NCBI GenBank assembly: GCA_039591075.1
Contig: JBDHEI010000064.1
Location: 1-13,803, forward strand
DNA: 13,803 bases
Reading direction: 5' to 3'
Source: JAOTVV01 sp039591075
GTDB taxonomy: Bacteria; Gemmatimonadota; Gemmatimonadetes; Gemmatimonadales; GWC2-71-9
Shown piece after piece: positions 1 through 6,913 of this stretch (positions are counted from its first letter, which is position 1; each line of letters starts with the position of its first letter). The translations under genes were made by a program, and so were the position numbers. The notes beneath the pieces are model-generated. The model searched no databases, was not told where the DNA came from, and saw nothing but the letters and a program-made list of their open reading frames with translations.

Positions 1-1230
1 CTCGACATGGTCAACGAGAAGAACTCGGGCGTCGGCCACGACTTCTCCACCGATCCCATCAAGCCCAACCGCGATGGCGCGTACCTGACCGCCACCGGAA
101 CCACGCTCGGATCGGACAATGGGATCGGGGTGGCTGCGATGCTTGCAGTCATGGAGGCCGACGACATCGCCCATGGGCCCCTGGAGTTGCTGTTCACCGT
201 AGACGAGGAAACCGGGCTCACCGGGGCGTCGAACTTAGACGGGAAGCTGCTTCGCGGGAGACAACTGCTCAATCTGGACTCGGAGGAGGAGGGCGCGCTC
301 TACGTGGGGTGTGCGGGAGGGGCGGACAGTACCCTCCTCGTCCCAGTGACCGCCGCCAAACCCTCTCGCGGGAGCGTGGCCGTGGAGGTGAAGCTGCATG
401 GCCTCAAGGGGGGGCACTCGGGCATCGACATCATTCTCCAGCGCGGCAACGCCGTCCAGCTGCTCGCTCGTGTTCTGTACGCTGCACGTGGGGAAATCCC
501 GTTTCGCCTCGCACGTCTCGAGGGGGGCAACAAGCACAATGCCATCCCACGTGAGGCGGTCGCGACGGTGATTCTGAAGAGTTCCGACCGGACCGCATTC
601 GACGGCATGCTCGAGCGCGAGTTCGCGGCCGTCCAAGCCGAATATCGGGCGGCCGATCCGGGCATTCGGTTCGAACTCGCCGACCTGAAGCTCCCGCCGA
701 CTGGCTGGGACGATGACACTACCGGCGGGGTGCTCCGGCTCCTCACCAGCCTGCCCCACGGTGTGCTGGGGATGAGCCACGATATCGAAGGATTGGTGGA
801 AACCAGCACCAACCTGGCGACGGTCGTCGAGCGGGACGGTGCCCTGGTGATCGGCACCAGCAGCCGGTCATCGGTGAGCAGCGCACTCCAAGCCGTGCAG
901 CATCGGATCCGGGCAATCGGCGAACTCGCCGGTGCCACCGTCGAGGAGGGGAACGGGTATCCCGGGTGGGCACCGAATCTGGACTCGCACCTCCTCAACG
1001 TGCTAAAGCGGGTTCACACCGAGCAGCACGGCACGGAGCCCGACATCAAGGCGATTCACGCCGGCCTCGAATGCGGGATCATCGGCGAGAAGGTGCCTGG
1101 CATGGACATGATCTCCTTCGGGCCACAGATCGAGCATCCCCATTCCCCGGATGAGCGGGTCCACATCGAGTCGGTCGGACGGTTCTACCAACTCCTAGTC
1201 ACTACCCTTGACGCATTGTCGCACCCATGA
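1..1230 (+). CDS. pepD: Aminoacyl-histidine dipeptidase (PepD-like, peptidase family M20), 5' partial
   Basis: A cytosolic zinc dipeptidase of the PepD/carnosinase type that cleaves Xaa-His and related dipeptides. The reading frame is open from the first base (Leu-Asp-Met-Val), which matches the family's 'HLDMV.EKN' metal-binding stretch, so the true start and roughly the first 75-80 residues lie upstream; about 409 codons are visible, against about 485 in the family. Seen in order: GSDNGIGVAAMLA (bridging metal Asp), FTVDEETGLTGA (catalytic Glu pair), NLDSEEEGALYVGCAGG, HGLKGGHSG (lid or dimerisation region), NKHNAIPREA, HAGLECGII, and the C-terminal metal histidine in HPHSPDERV. It overlaps the next gene by 4 nt (ATGA), so the two are probably co-translated. 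Family assignment is secure; exact dipeptide preference is not visible. Confidence 0.93.
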   Translation, partial: LDMVNEKNSGVGHDFSTDPIKPNRDGAYLTATGTTLGSDNGIGVAAMLAVMEADDIAHGPLELLFTVDEETGLTGASNLDGKLLRGRQLLNLDSEEEGALYVGCAGGADSTLLVPVTAAKPSRGSVAVEVKLHGLKGGHSGIDIILQRGNAVQLLARVLYAARGEIPFRLARLEGGNKHNAIPREAVATVILKSSDRTAFDGMLEREFAAVQAEYRAADPGIRFELADLKLPPTGWDDDTTGGVLRLLTSLPHGVLGMSHDIEGLVETSTNLATVVERDGALVIGTSSRSSVSSALQAVQHRIRAIGELAGATVEEGNGYPGWAPNLDSHLLNVLKRVHTEQHGTEPDIKAIHAGLECGIIGEKVPGMDMISFGPQIEHPHSPDERVHIESVGRFYQLLVTTLDALSHP

Positions 1231-2294
1231 GACAGCAATCGCTCGCATTCCTCAAGCAGCTGTTGGACAGCCCCGGTCCCTCCGGGTTCGAAGCGCATCC
1301 GGCACGAGCGTGGCGGAAAGAAGCCGAGGCGTTTGCCGATCGGGTCACGACCGACATCGCCGGTAACTCGATCGCGGTGGTCAATCCCGACGGCAAGGTG
1401 CGCGTGATGCTCGCGGGGCACATCGACGAGATCGGGTTGATGATCGTCCACGTCGACGACGACGGGTACGTCTATTTCTCGACGATCGGCGGTTGGGATC
1501 CGCAAGTGCTGGTGGGACAGCGGGTGCGCATCCTCACGAGGAAGGGGATCATCGACGGACTGATTGGGAAACGCGCGATTCATCTGATGAAGACGGAAGA
1601 GCGCGACAAGGTGAGCAAGCCCACCGACCTCTGGATCGATATCGGCGCCAAGAGCAAGGCCGATGCGCTCAAACGCATCCGAATCGGCGACCCAGCCGTG
1701 CTCGCGGCGCCGGCCCTGGAGCTGCCGAACCGCAGATTGGCCTCACGCAGCATCGACAACCGGATCGGCGCCTTCGTGGTGCTCGAGGCCCTGCGCCTGC
1801 TCGCGCGACGCCCACCCCGGAGTAGTGTGTATGCCGTAGCGACCACCCAGGAGGAGATCGCGCTGACGGGCGGCGGCGCCCGGACGAGCGCCACGGGCCT
1901 CGAGCCGCACGTCGCCATCGTGGTGGACGTGACCCACGCGACCGATCATCCGAGTGTGGAGAAGAAGGAGCACGGCGACATCACGCTGGGTGGAGGGCCC
2001 GTGCTGTCTCGGGGATCCGCGGTCAATCCGGTGGTCTTCGACCTCCTGGTCGAGACGGCGGAGGCCGAAGGCATCTCCTACGCGGTCGCGGCAGCACCCC
2101 GGGATACCGGCACCGATGCCGACACCATTCACACCACGCTACGCGGGATTCCGACCGGTCTCGTATCGGTGCCGAATCGCTACATGCACAGCCCCAATGA
2201 GATGATCGACCTTGCGGATCTCGATCGGGCAGCGAAGCTCCTGGCCGGATTCGCGAGACGGGTAACGGCGAAGAGCGACTTCACGCCGCGCTAG
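1227..2294 (+). CDS. M42 family metallo-aminopeptidase (glutamyl aminopeptidase / FrvX / TET type)
   Basis: A cytosolic dinuclear-metal aminopeptidase of family M42. Such enzymes usually form tetrahedral dodecamers that trim peptides left by proteases. The 355-residue length is typical. All expected ligands are present at positions close to those of the TET peptidases: His65 and Asp67 in GHIDEIG, the bridging Asp177 in SIDNRIGAF, the catalytic Glu209-Glu210 in TTQEEIALTGG, Asp234 in VVDVTHATD and His321 in MHSPNEMID. The start is the ATG of an ATGA overlap with the pepD-like gene, implying translational coupling and a shared peptide-breakdown role. Its TAG stop lies inside a CTAG that also ends the convergent HEAT-repeat gene. 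N-terminal residue specificity (acidic, leucyl or lysyl) cannot be told from the sequence. Confidence 0.95.
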   Translation: MRQQSLAFLKQLLDSPGPSGFEAHPARAWRKEAEAFADRVTTDIAGNSIAVVNPDGKVRVMLAGHIDEIGLMIVHVDDDGYVYFSTIGGWDPQVLVGQRVRILTRKGIIDGLIGKRAIHLMKTEERDKVSKPTDLWIDIGAKSKADALKRIRIGDPAVLAAPALELPNRRLASRSIDNRIGAFVVLEALRLLARRPPRSSVYAVATTQEEIALTGGGARTSATGLEPHVAIVVDVTHATDHPSVEKKEHGDITLGGGPVLSRGSAVNPVVFDLLVETAEAEGISYAVAAAPRDTGTDADTIHTTLRGIPTGLVSVPNRYMHSPNEMIDLADLDRAAKLLAGFARRVTAKSDFTPR

Positions 2295-3829
2295 CGTTCC
2301 AGCGCCGCCTTGGCAGCCTCTCGGACCTCCCGGTCCCGGTCCGAGGCGAGTTCATGGAGCGCAGCCCGGGCAGTCTCACCGCCTACCAAGCCGAGGCCCT
2401 CGGTGGCCGCACGACGGCGGGGAGCCCCCTTACGCGCGAGGAAACCCTTCCCCGACTGCGCCGCTTCCACCAGCGCCGTGATCGCCTCGGGCGTGCCGAT
2501 CCGGCCGAGCGCGCGGTAGTACTCGGCGAGCACCTCGGAGTCATCTTCCTCCTCGGCTGCGCTCACGAGAACCATGGACAGCGCGCCGAGTCCCTTCCCC
2601 CCGATGGCCCGCGCGACGGCGAGCCGCACTTTGGGATCGGGATCTCGCAGTGGCGCTCGGAGATACCGGACCGTCTCGGGTGTGCCGATCTTCGCCAGCG
2701 CCAGAGCCACCGACAAGCGCACCCGCTCGTCTTCGTGGTCGACAACCCGACCGAGGAGCGGCACTGCGTCAACGATCTTGAGCTCGGCCACGAGATCTGC
2801 CGCGTTCCGGACGACGTACCACTCGCCGTGACTCAGCATGCTCGCCACGATGTCGGTGCCTTCCTCGATCGTGCGAAGCGCCGCGAGGTACGCCTTTCGC
2901 TCGGCGAAGCTCTGCGCCTGGGCCAGGTGCTGCAGCATTGCGCGCGTCCCGTCCGCACCCGCCCGCCGCGTGATTTGCAGGACGTCTTCGGTGTACAGCT
3001 CGTCCAGCATAAACGGAACCAGTCGGCGCAGGGTGTCGGCCGTGAGTGAGCGGCGCACTGCGATGCCATATACCCGCTTCGCTTCATCCGAGCTCGCCGC
3101 GGCCTCTTCCTTGATGACGGCGAGAATGCCCTCGAACGCGCGACTCAGATTGTCCTCACGAAGCGCCTTCTCGATCTCCTTCTGCACGGCATCGAGTTGG
3201 GCCGTGAGTTGGGGGCCGGCACCGACGTCGTGCAAATCTCCCACGCTCGCGCTCAGCGAAACTGGCACCGCGGGTGGCTCGTCCGTTCGTTTCACGATGT
3301 CGTCGAAGGTCGTGCCGTCTCGGGCTCCGGTGACTTGGCGTTCGCGGGACGACGGGCCCCCGCCAAACGAGAGACCGCCGCTGGCGATGGCGTCACTCAC
3401 CCGTACCGCCCGCCGCTCCTGGGCGGCCCGGGCACCCGCCCCCGTGATGAGCGCGATCGACACCGCGTCAGACTCCCGGACACGTGTCCCGGCATCCGGG
3501 CCGCTTGCAGGATCCGTCGGATCGGAGGCAATGGCCCGCACGAGATGGAGCATCTCGATCGCCGGAGCGCCGTACGCCACCACGACCGCGGCGATCCCGT
3601 GAGCGGTGAGTTGCTGCACCAGCAGCGAGCCAAAAGGCGTGTCCGGGGGAATCGGAATGCCCTCGACGTAGAGATTGCCGTCGGAGAGCCGCACCGAGAG
3701 GCTGCGGTGGCCGGTGATCTCGGCCAGGGTACGCAGCGCAACCTTCTGGTCGTCCGTGGCATTGGGATTGGCCCGGTACAGATCGACCAGACGGCCGAAC
3801 AGGAGCGCGAAACGGACCTCTTCATTCAT
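2291..3829 (-). CDS. HEAT-repeat protein with an unassigned N-terminal domain
   Basis: A 512-residue protein without signal peptide or membrane segment. The C-terminal third (about residues 335-512) holds roughly five HEAT-like helical repeats with the usual spacing, for example DERVRLSVALALAKIGTPE, DPKVRLAVARAIGGKG and DREVREAAKAALER. Such repeats make a protein-binding solenoid. The first 100 or so residues (MNEEVRFALLFGRLVDLYRA onward) look like a compact alpha/beta domain that I do not recognise. Residues about 105-215 are low in hydrophobics, rich in Ser, Gly, Arg and Asp, and probably a flexible linker, followed by helical segments up to the repeats. The frame is open 14 codons further upstream, but the residues there (CCRTSWRPVSW) are unlike the rest and a promoter-like pair sits just before the ATG at 3829, so that ATG is preferred. 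The role is unknown; a scaffold or adaptor is the usual guess for this architecture. Confidence 0.85.
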   Translation of the reverse strand: MNEEVRFALLFGRLVDLYRANPNATDDQKVALRTLAEITGHRSLSVRLSDGNLYVEGIPIPPDTPFGSLLVQQLTAHGIAAVVVAYGAPAIEMLHLVRAIASDPTDPASGPDAGTRVRESDAVSIALITGAGARAAQERRAVRVSDAIASGGLSFGGGPSSRERQVTGARDGTTFDDIVKRTDEPPAVPVSLSASVGDLHDVGAGPQLTAQLDAVQKEIEKALREDNLSRAFEGILAVIKEEAAASSDEAKRVYGIAVRRSLTADTLRRLVPFMLDELYTEDVLQITRRAGADGTRAMLQHLAQAQSFAERKAYLAALRTIEEGTDIVASMLSHGEWYVVRNAADLVAELKIVDAVPLLGRVVDHEDERVRLSVALALAKIGTPETVRYLRAPLRDPDPKVRLAVARAIGGKGLGALSMVLVSAAEEEDDSEVLAEYYRALGRIGTPEAITALVEAAQSGKGFLARKGAPRRRAATEGLGLVGGETARAALHELASDRDREVREAAKAALER

Positions 3830-3837
3830 AGTGTTCC

Positions 3838-3866
3838 AAGATACGGGCCGCCAGGAGGTGCGGCAA
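3838..3866 (-). promoter_or_regulatory. Candidate promoter of the HEAT-repeat gene
   Basis: Read on the minus strand, TTGCCG (3861-3866) and TATCTT (3838-3843) are separated by exactly 17 bases, each matching the sigma-70 consensus at 4 of 6 positions. It lies in the 59-base gap between the ECF ATPase stop and the HEAT gene start. The -10 box ends only 8 bases before the ATG, so a transcript from here would be leaderless or nearly so, in keeping with the weak ribosome-binding site. The evidence is sequence match only. Confidence 0.28.
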
Positions 3867-3888
3867 CACAACGGGCCGTGAGACAGCG

Positions 3889-4707
3889 TCAGGTACGGTC
3901 GGCGTCGAGGTCCTGCGCCAGTGCCGCCGCCACTTCGGCCGCGCGGAGTGGGCGCTGTGGAAGGCCCAACGCTGCCGACAGCTGAGCCGCCGGTGGAACA
4001 TCGAGCCCCAAATCCGAGGCGCGGCCTTCGTCACCCACCAAGTCGGCCGCCGGACCATCGAATGCGATCCGTCCCTCGGCCAGCACCAGCGCGCGCTCCA
4101 ACGCCTCGGCCATGAAGGTGACGTCGTGCGTCACGGCGAGCACCGCGACACGTTCCTCCTTGATCCGGCGGACAATGTCCGCCACGCGACGGGCACCCGC
4201 GCGATCTAAGCCCTGCGTGGGTTCGTCGAGCACCAACACCCTGGGTCGCTGGGCAATCGCGGCGGCAAGCGTCACGAGCTTCCGCTGGGCAGCTGGGAGA
4301 TCGTACGGGTGTTCGTCGTGCATCGCATCCAATCCCACCCGCTCGAGCGCCTCGCCGACAGCTCGCTCCACGCCCGGCGCATCACGATGAAGTTGCTTCG
4401 GCGCGTACGCGACTTCGGCCCATACCGTGCGGGCAAAGAGCTGCTGATCCGGATGTTGGAACACATACGCGACCTGGTGGGCCATCTGCTCCGGCGCGCG
4501 CCCTTCGGTGGTGCGATCACCGACCCTGACGTACCCGCGCTCCGGATGTAACAGGGCCACGACGAGCTTGGTCACGGTGGTCTTGCCTGCCCCGTTTCGC
4601 CCGAGCAGCGCCACCGCCTCGCCCGCGCGGATGTCGAACGACAGGTCCCGCAACACGGGGTTCTCCCCGTACCGGAACCACACTCGCTCGAACCGGAGCG
4701 CGCTCAC
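3889..4707 (-). CDS. ecfA: ECF transporter ATPase, catalytic subunit with degenerate signature motif
   Basis: Cytoplasmic nucleotide-binding subunit of the ECF importer encoded by this operon, 272 residues. Start taken as the GTG at 4707 because it forms a GTGA overlap with the upstream ATPase gene and yields the normal ABC N-terminus (SALRFERVWFRYGE); the open frame further upstream has no ABC character. Walker A is intact (GRNGAGKTT, Lys42), as are the Q-loop (VFQHPDQQLF, Gln84), Walker B with catalytic Glu (VLVLDEPTQGLD, Asp161 and Glu162) and the switch histidine (VTHD, His194). The ABC signature is not: where LSGGQ is expected the protein reads LPAAQ (residues 137-141, within PYDLPAAQRKLV). 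The subunit can bind and hydrolyse ATP but cannot supply a normal signature to its partner's site. The paired gene shows the opposite pattern. Last gene of the four-gene operon. Confidence 0.9.
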   Translation of the reverse strand: MSALRFERVWFRYGENPVLRDLSFDIRAGEAVALLGRNGAGKTTVTKLVVALLHPERGYVRVGDRTTEGRAPEQMAHQVAYVFQHPDQQLFARTVWAEVAYAPKQLHRDAPGVERAVGEALERVGLDAMHDEHPYDLPAAQRKLVTLAAAIAQRPRVLVLDEPTQGLDRAGARRVADIVRRIKEERVAVLAVTHDVTFMAEALERALVLAEGRIAFDGPAADLVGDEGRASDLGLDVPPAAQLSAALGLPQRPLRAAEVAAALAQDLDADRT

Positions 4708-5522
4708 CGCGCGAACCGTCGTACGGCAGCACGAACCGTCAACGGAAACGGCGCGGCGTGCCCCGCCACCCGAGCGATCTCGGCAACGGTGGTGCTGCAT
4801 CCCAGCGCCACCGCTCTGTCCGTCCCCAATACATCGTCCGGCGCGCCATCGGCCGTCACCGATCCCCGATCGAGGAGCACCACGCGGGTCGCCACCTCAA
4901 CGGCCCGGTCGACGTCGGTCGTGGCCAGGACCACCGTCTTCTCTCGCGCCAGCGCGGGAAGCAGTCGGTACACCATGCGAGCCCCCTCGGGATCCAGCTC
5001 CAGGGTCGGCTCGTCCAACAACAGCACCTCGGGATCCATGGCCGTGATCCCGGCAAGCATGACACGCTGCAGCTCGCCGCCGGAGAGGGTGCGCGGATCC
5101 CGATCGGCCAAGTGTTCGATCCCGACGAGCGCCATCGCTCCACTAACCGCCCGCCCGATCCGGTCGCGAGGCCATCCCAGATTGGCCGGCCCGAACGCGA
5201 CCTCTTCTCTCACCGTGTAAGACATGCCCGAGAGCTGGGTCCACGGTGTCGGCAGAAGGAACCCGATGCGGCCGGCGACTTGCCGACGACCCTCGTCGGA
5301 TGCCGGATCCGCGCCCAGAGTCGTGACCGACCCGCTACGAGCACCACCGGTGACGTGGGGAGCGAGCCCCGCTGCCACGAGCAGGAGAGTGCTGCATCCG
5401 GCCCCGAGCCGCCCGGTGACGAGCGTGACGTCCCCCGCCCCGAATGCCAGCGTCACGTCACGCAGCGCGTCGCTATCGGCGGCCGGGTACCGGTATCGCA
5501 CCCCGTCCAATGCAACGGTCAT
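4704..5522 (-). CDS. ecfA: ECF transporter ATPase, degenerate-site subunit (Walker A Lys replaced by Cys)
   Basis: Second nucleotide-binding subunit of the ECF importer, 272 residues. Start is the ATG at 5522, the one in an ATGA overlap with ecfT; the frame upstream of it is an Arg/Pro/Gly-rich shadow. The fold is clearly an ECF ATPase (VREEVAFGPANLG after the Q-loop region, RTLSGGELQRV signature at 144-154, LLLDEPTLELD Walker B). Three ATP-handling residues are missing: Walker A reads GRLGAGCST with Cys43 (codon TGC) in place of Lys, the Q-loop Gln is replaced by Pro91 (GFLLPTPWTQLSG), and the switch His is replaced by Thr202 (LATTDVD). Signature and Walker B acids remain. It therefore probably does not hydrolyse ATP at its own Walker site but lends LSGGE to its partner. 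A sequencing error is unlikely, since three separate motifs are altered in an intact frame. Confidence 0.9.
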   Translation of the reverse strand: MTVALDGVRYRYPAADSDALRDVTLAFGAGDVTLVTGRLGAGCSTLLLVAAGLAPHVTGGARSGSVTTLGADPASDEGRRQVAGRIGFLLPTPWTQLSGMSYTVREEVAFGPANLGWPRDRIGRAVSGAMALVGIEHLADRDPRTLSGGELQRVMLAGITAMDPEVLLLDEPTLELDPEGARMVYRLLPALAREKTVVLATTDVDRAVEVATRVVLLDRGSVTADGAPDDVLGTDRAVALGCSTTVAEIARVAGHAAPFPLTVRAAVRRFAR

Positions 5523-6229
5523 GCGAAGATCCGCCAGGCGATGGTCCCCAACACGGAGCCGAGCAGGGCCCACCGCGTCACTCGTTCGGCCAGCCGGTCG
5601 TGGGGCGGGTCGAGCGGGGTGCGCCGGAGGCCCGAGGCCGCGCCTCGCGCCTCCAAGGCGAGCGCGCGATCGTCGACTTCGCCGAGCGCCCCCAACACCA
5701 GGGGGACGGCCAACGGCACCACCGATCGAACACGTCCCCACACCGATCCCCGCACCCGCAGTCCGCGACACCGCTGGGCATCGAGTATCGCCGAGGCCCG
5801 TCGCTGGAGCTCCGGCACCGACTGGAGCGTGGCAACCAGCAAATACGCCATGTGAAACGGCACGCCACGCTCGAGCAACGCGTCCACCAATCGGCCGGGA
5901 TGGACTGCCGCCAAGGTCATGAGGAACACGACGAGCACTGCCGATATCTGACTTCCCACCGCCACTGCCCTATCGGGACTGTCACCGAAGACGACGTGGA
6001 TCAACACGAGAAAGACCCAAAACGGAGCGGCAAACGCCAACGCGGTGAGGAGCGTCCGGGACACGCGGGCGGCCACAGCGATCGCGACCGTACCCGCCGT
6101 GAGCAGCATCGGCCCGAGTGGGGCGGGAAGGGTGAACGCCAGCACGGCAACGGTGCCGGCTAGCACCAGCACGGTGAACGGATGTGCGCGGTGGAGAACG
6201 CCCGTGCCGGGACGGTACCCGAGGGTCAT
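5519..6229 (-). CDS. ecfT: ECF transporter transmembrane coupling subunit EcfT
   Basis: The integral membrane scaffold of an ECF importer, linking the two ATPases to the substrate-binding S component. The 236-residue protein starts at the ATG of an ATGA overlap with the S-component gene and opens with the typical YRPGTGVLHRAHPFTVL. Hydrophobic stretches at about 18-34, 38-54, 60-81 and 92-109 and a final one near the C-terminus fit membrane helices. The long cytoplasmic coupling region (110-200) holds both Ala-Arg-Gly-type motifs that dock on the ATPases: the first is altered (AQRCRG, 151-156), the second regular (EARG, 193-196). LLERGVPFHMAYLLVATLQS is also family-typical. The subunit is encoded by its own dedicated operon with ATPases and S component, as in group I ECF systems. 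Confidence 0.9.
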   Translation of the reverse strand: MTLGYRPGTGVLHRAHPFTVLVLAGTVAVLAFTLPAPLGPMLLTAGTVAIAVAARVSRTLLTALAFAAPFWVFLVLIHVVFGDSPDRAVAVGSQISAVLVVFLMTLAAVHPGRLVDALLERGVPFHMAYLLVATLQSVPELQRRASAILDAQRCRGLRVRGSVWGRVRSVVPLAVPLVLGALGEVDDRALALEARGAASGLRRTPLDPPHDRLAERVTRWALLGSVLGTIAWRIFA

Positions 6230-6810
6230 GCGCGGCCGCGTGCCCGGTCGGCGGCAGGGAATCGGGCCGAGAGGCGCTTGGGAAGCGAGATCAACACCAC
6301 GTGCACCAACAGAAACGTGACGCACTTGTCCAGGAGGTCATTGCTCAGACTGGCCCCGTACACTGCCCACTTGAGCGGAACCCCAAATGCGGTGAGCAGT
6401 GTCGTCACGACGGTCACGCCGCCGGCCGTGACACCGCCGAACAAGAGGAATGCAATGGGCCACGAGAGCGTAGCCGCGATGAGGCCCAACACCAGTCCGG
6501 CCGCGGCCGCCCGCCAGGGTGACGCGAAGGCTCCCCGTCGAGCTGCAAGTCCGGCGTAGAGCGCCACGCCGAGCTGGACGGGCAGAAAGGCCATCCACAT
6601 CAACTTCCCGTCGAGGACCGTGAAGGCGATCTGCGAGACAACGCCGGTCGCGACTGCCGCCCAGGGACCCGCGAGCGCGGCCACGAGAACAGTGCCCACG
6701 GTGTCGAGGAAGAGCGGCAGCGAGAGCGCGGCGGCGAACTTCCCCATCGCCAGATTGATGCCCACGGCGAGTGGGATGAGTGCGAGAAGGCGAGACGACA
6801 GTGGGATCAT
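6226..6810 (-). CDS. ECF transporter substrate-binding S component, substrate unknown
   Basis: A 194-residue, very hydrophobic protein with about six predicted membrane helices (roughly 8-29, 33-58, 70-90, 100-124, 127-145 and 158-176) and a short basic cytoplasmic tail (PKRLSARF onward). Its size, topology and position as first gene before ecfT and the two ATPase genes identify it as the S component that captures the transported small molecule. Distinctive stretches are PLFLDTVGTVLVAALAGPW (32-50) and SNDLLDKCVTFLLVH (156-170), which resemble an S-component group with no firmly assigned substrate that I can recall. It lacks obvious ThiT, RibU or BioY hallmarks. The ATG at 6810 begins a normal N-terminus (MIPLSSRLLALIPLAVG); the frame runs 24 codons further upstream but that part covers the promoter gap and is not hydrophobic. 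Confidence 0.85.
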   Translation of the reverse strand: MIPLSSRLLALIPLAVGINLAMGKFAAALSLPLFLDTVGTVLVAALAGPWAAVATGVVSQIAFTVLDGKLMWMAFLPVQLGVALYAGLAARRGAFASPWRAAAAGLVLGLIAATLSWPIAFLLFGGVTAGGVTVVTTLLTAFGVPLKWAVYGASLSNDLLDKCVTFLLVHVVLISLPKRLSARFPAADRARGRA

Positions 6811-6913
6811 CCTGTTAGTATTGGGGTCGCAGAATAATACCGTGGTGGCCGGGTGCGGGAGGGCGGTGGATCGTGGAATCACCGAGAATTCTCAGAATAC
6901 ACGGAAGCTGTCA
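6811..6913. promoter_or_regulatory. Divergent intergenic region between the ECF operon and the M28 peptidase gene
   Basis: This 103-base gap is the only divergent junction in the window, so promoters for both directions should lie here or very near it. It is visibly more AT-rich than its surroundings at 6811-6840 and 6884-6900. On the minus strand TATTAT (6834-6839) is a possible -10 box for the ECF operon, but no convincing -35 box lies 16-18 bases before it. On the plus strand GAATAC (6895-6900) is a weak -10-like site close to the M28 gene. A perfect 10-base palindrome, GAGAATTCTC, sits at 6884-6893. No riboswitch fold is evident by eye. Confidence 0.5.
6903..6907 (+). promoter_or_regulatory. 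Ribosome-binding site that decides the M28 peptidase start
   Basis: GGAAG lies 6 bases before the ATG at 6914. The frame is open far upstream (to about 6620), but that part runs antisense through the S-component gene; this site and the lipoprotein signal that follows fix the start at 6914. Confidence 0.6.

Noticed and set aside
3843..3878. Direct repeat ACGGGCCG (3843-3850 and 3871-3878) between the ECF operon and the HEAT gene
   Set aside because: Eight bases, GC-rich, only two copies; easily due to composition. The hairpin that can be drawn there has a 4-base stem and no U tract, so it is not a terminator either.
2838..3985. Plus-strand open frames opposite the HEAT-repeat gene
   Set aside because: Low-complexity Arg/Ser/Ala-rich translations with no motif, opposite a gene with clear HEAT repeats.
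4758..6163. Two plus-strand open frames (365 and 239 codons) across the ECF genes
   Set aside because: They are antisense to ATPase and EcfT genes with intact motifs. Their products are Arg/Pro/His/Ser-rich with no domain, typical of shadow frames.
6884..6893. Perfect palindrome GAGAATTCTC in the divergent promoter gap, as a possible operator
   Set aside because: A 10-base perfect palindrome is expected by chance about once per kilobase, and no second copy or longer symmetry is visible nearby. Its position is suggestive but not enough for an operator call.
6811..6913. Riboswitch upstream of the ECF operon
   Set aside because: ECF operons often carry vitamin riboswitches, but the gap is only 103 bases, shared with a divergent promoter, and shows none of the conserved cores I can recognise (TPP, FMN, cobalamin, preQ1).
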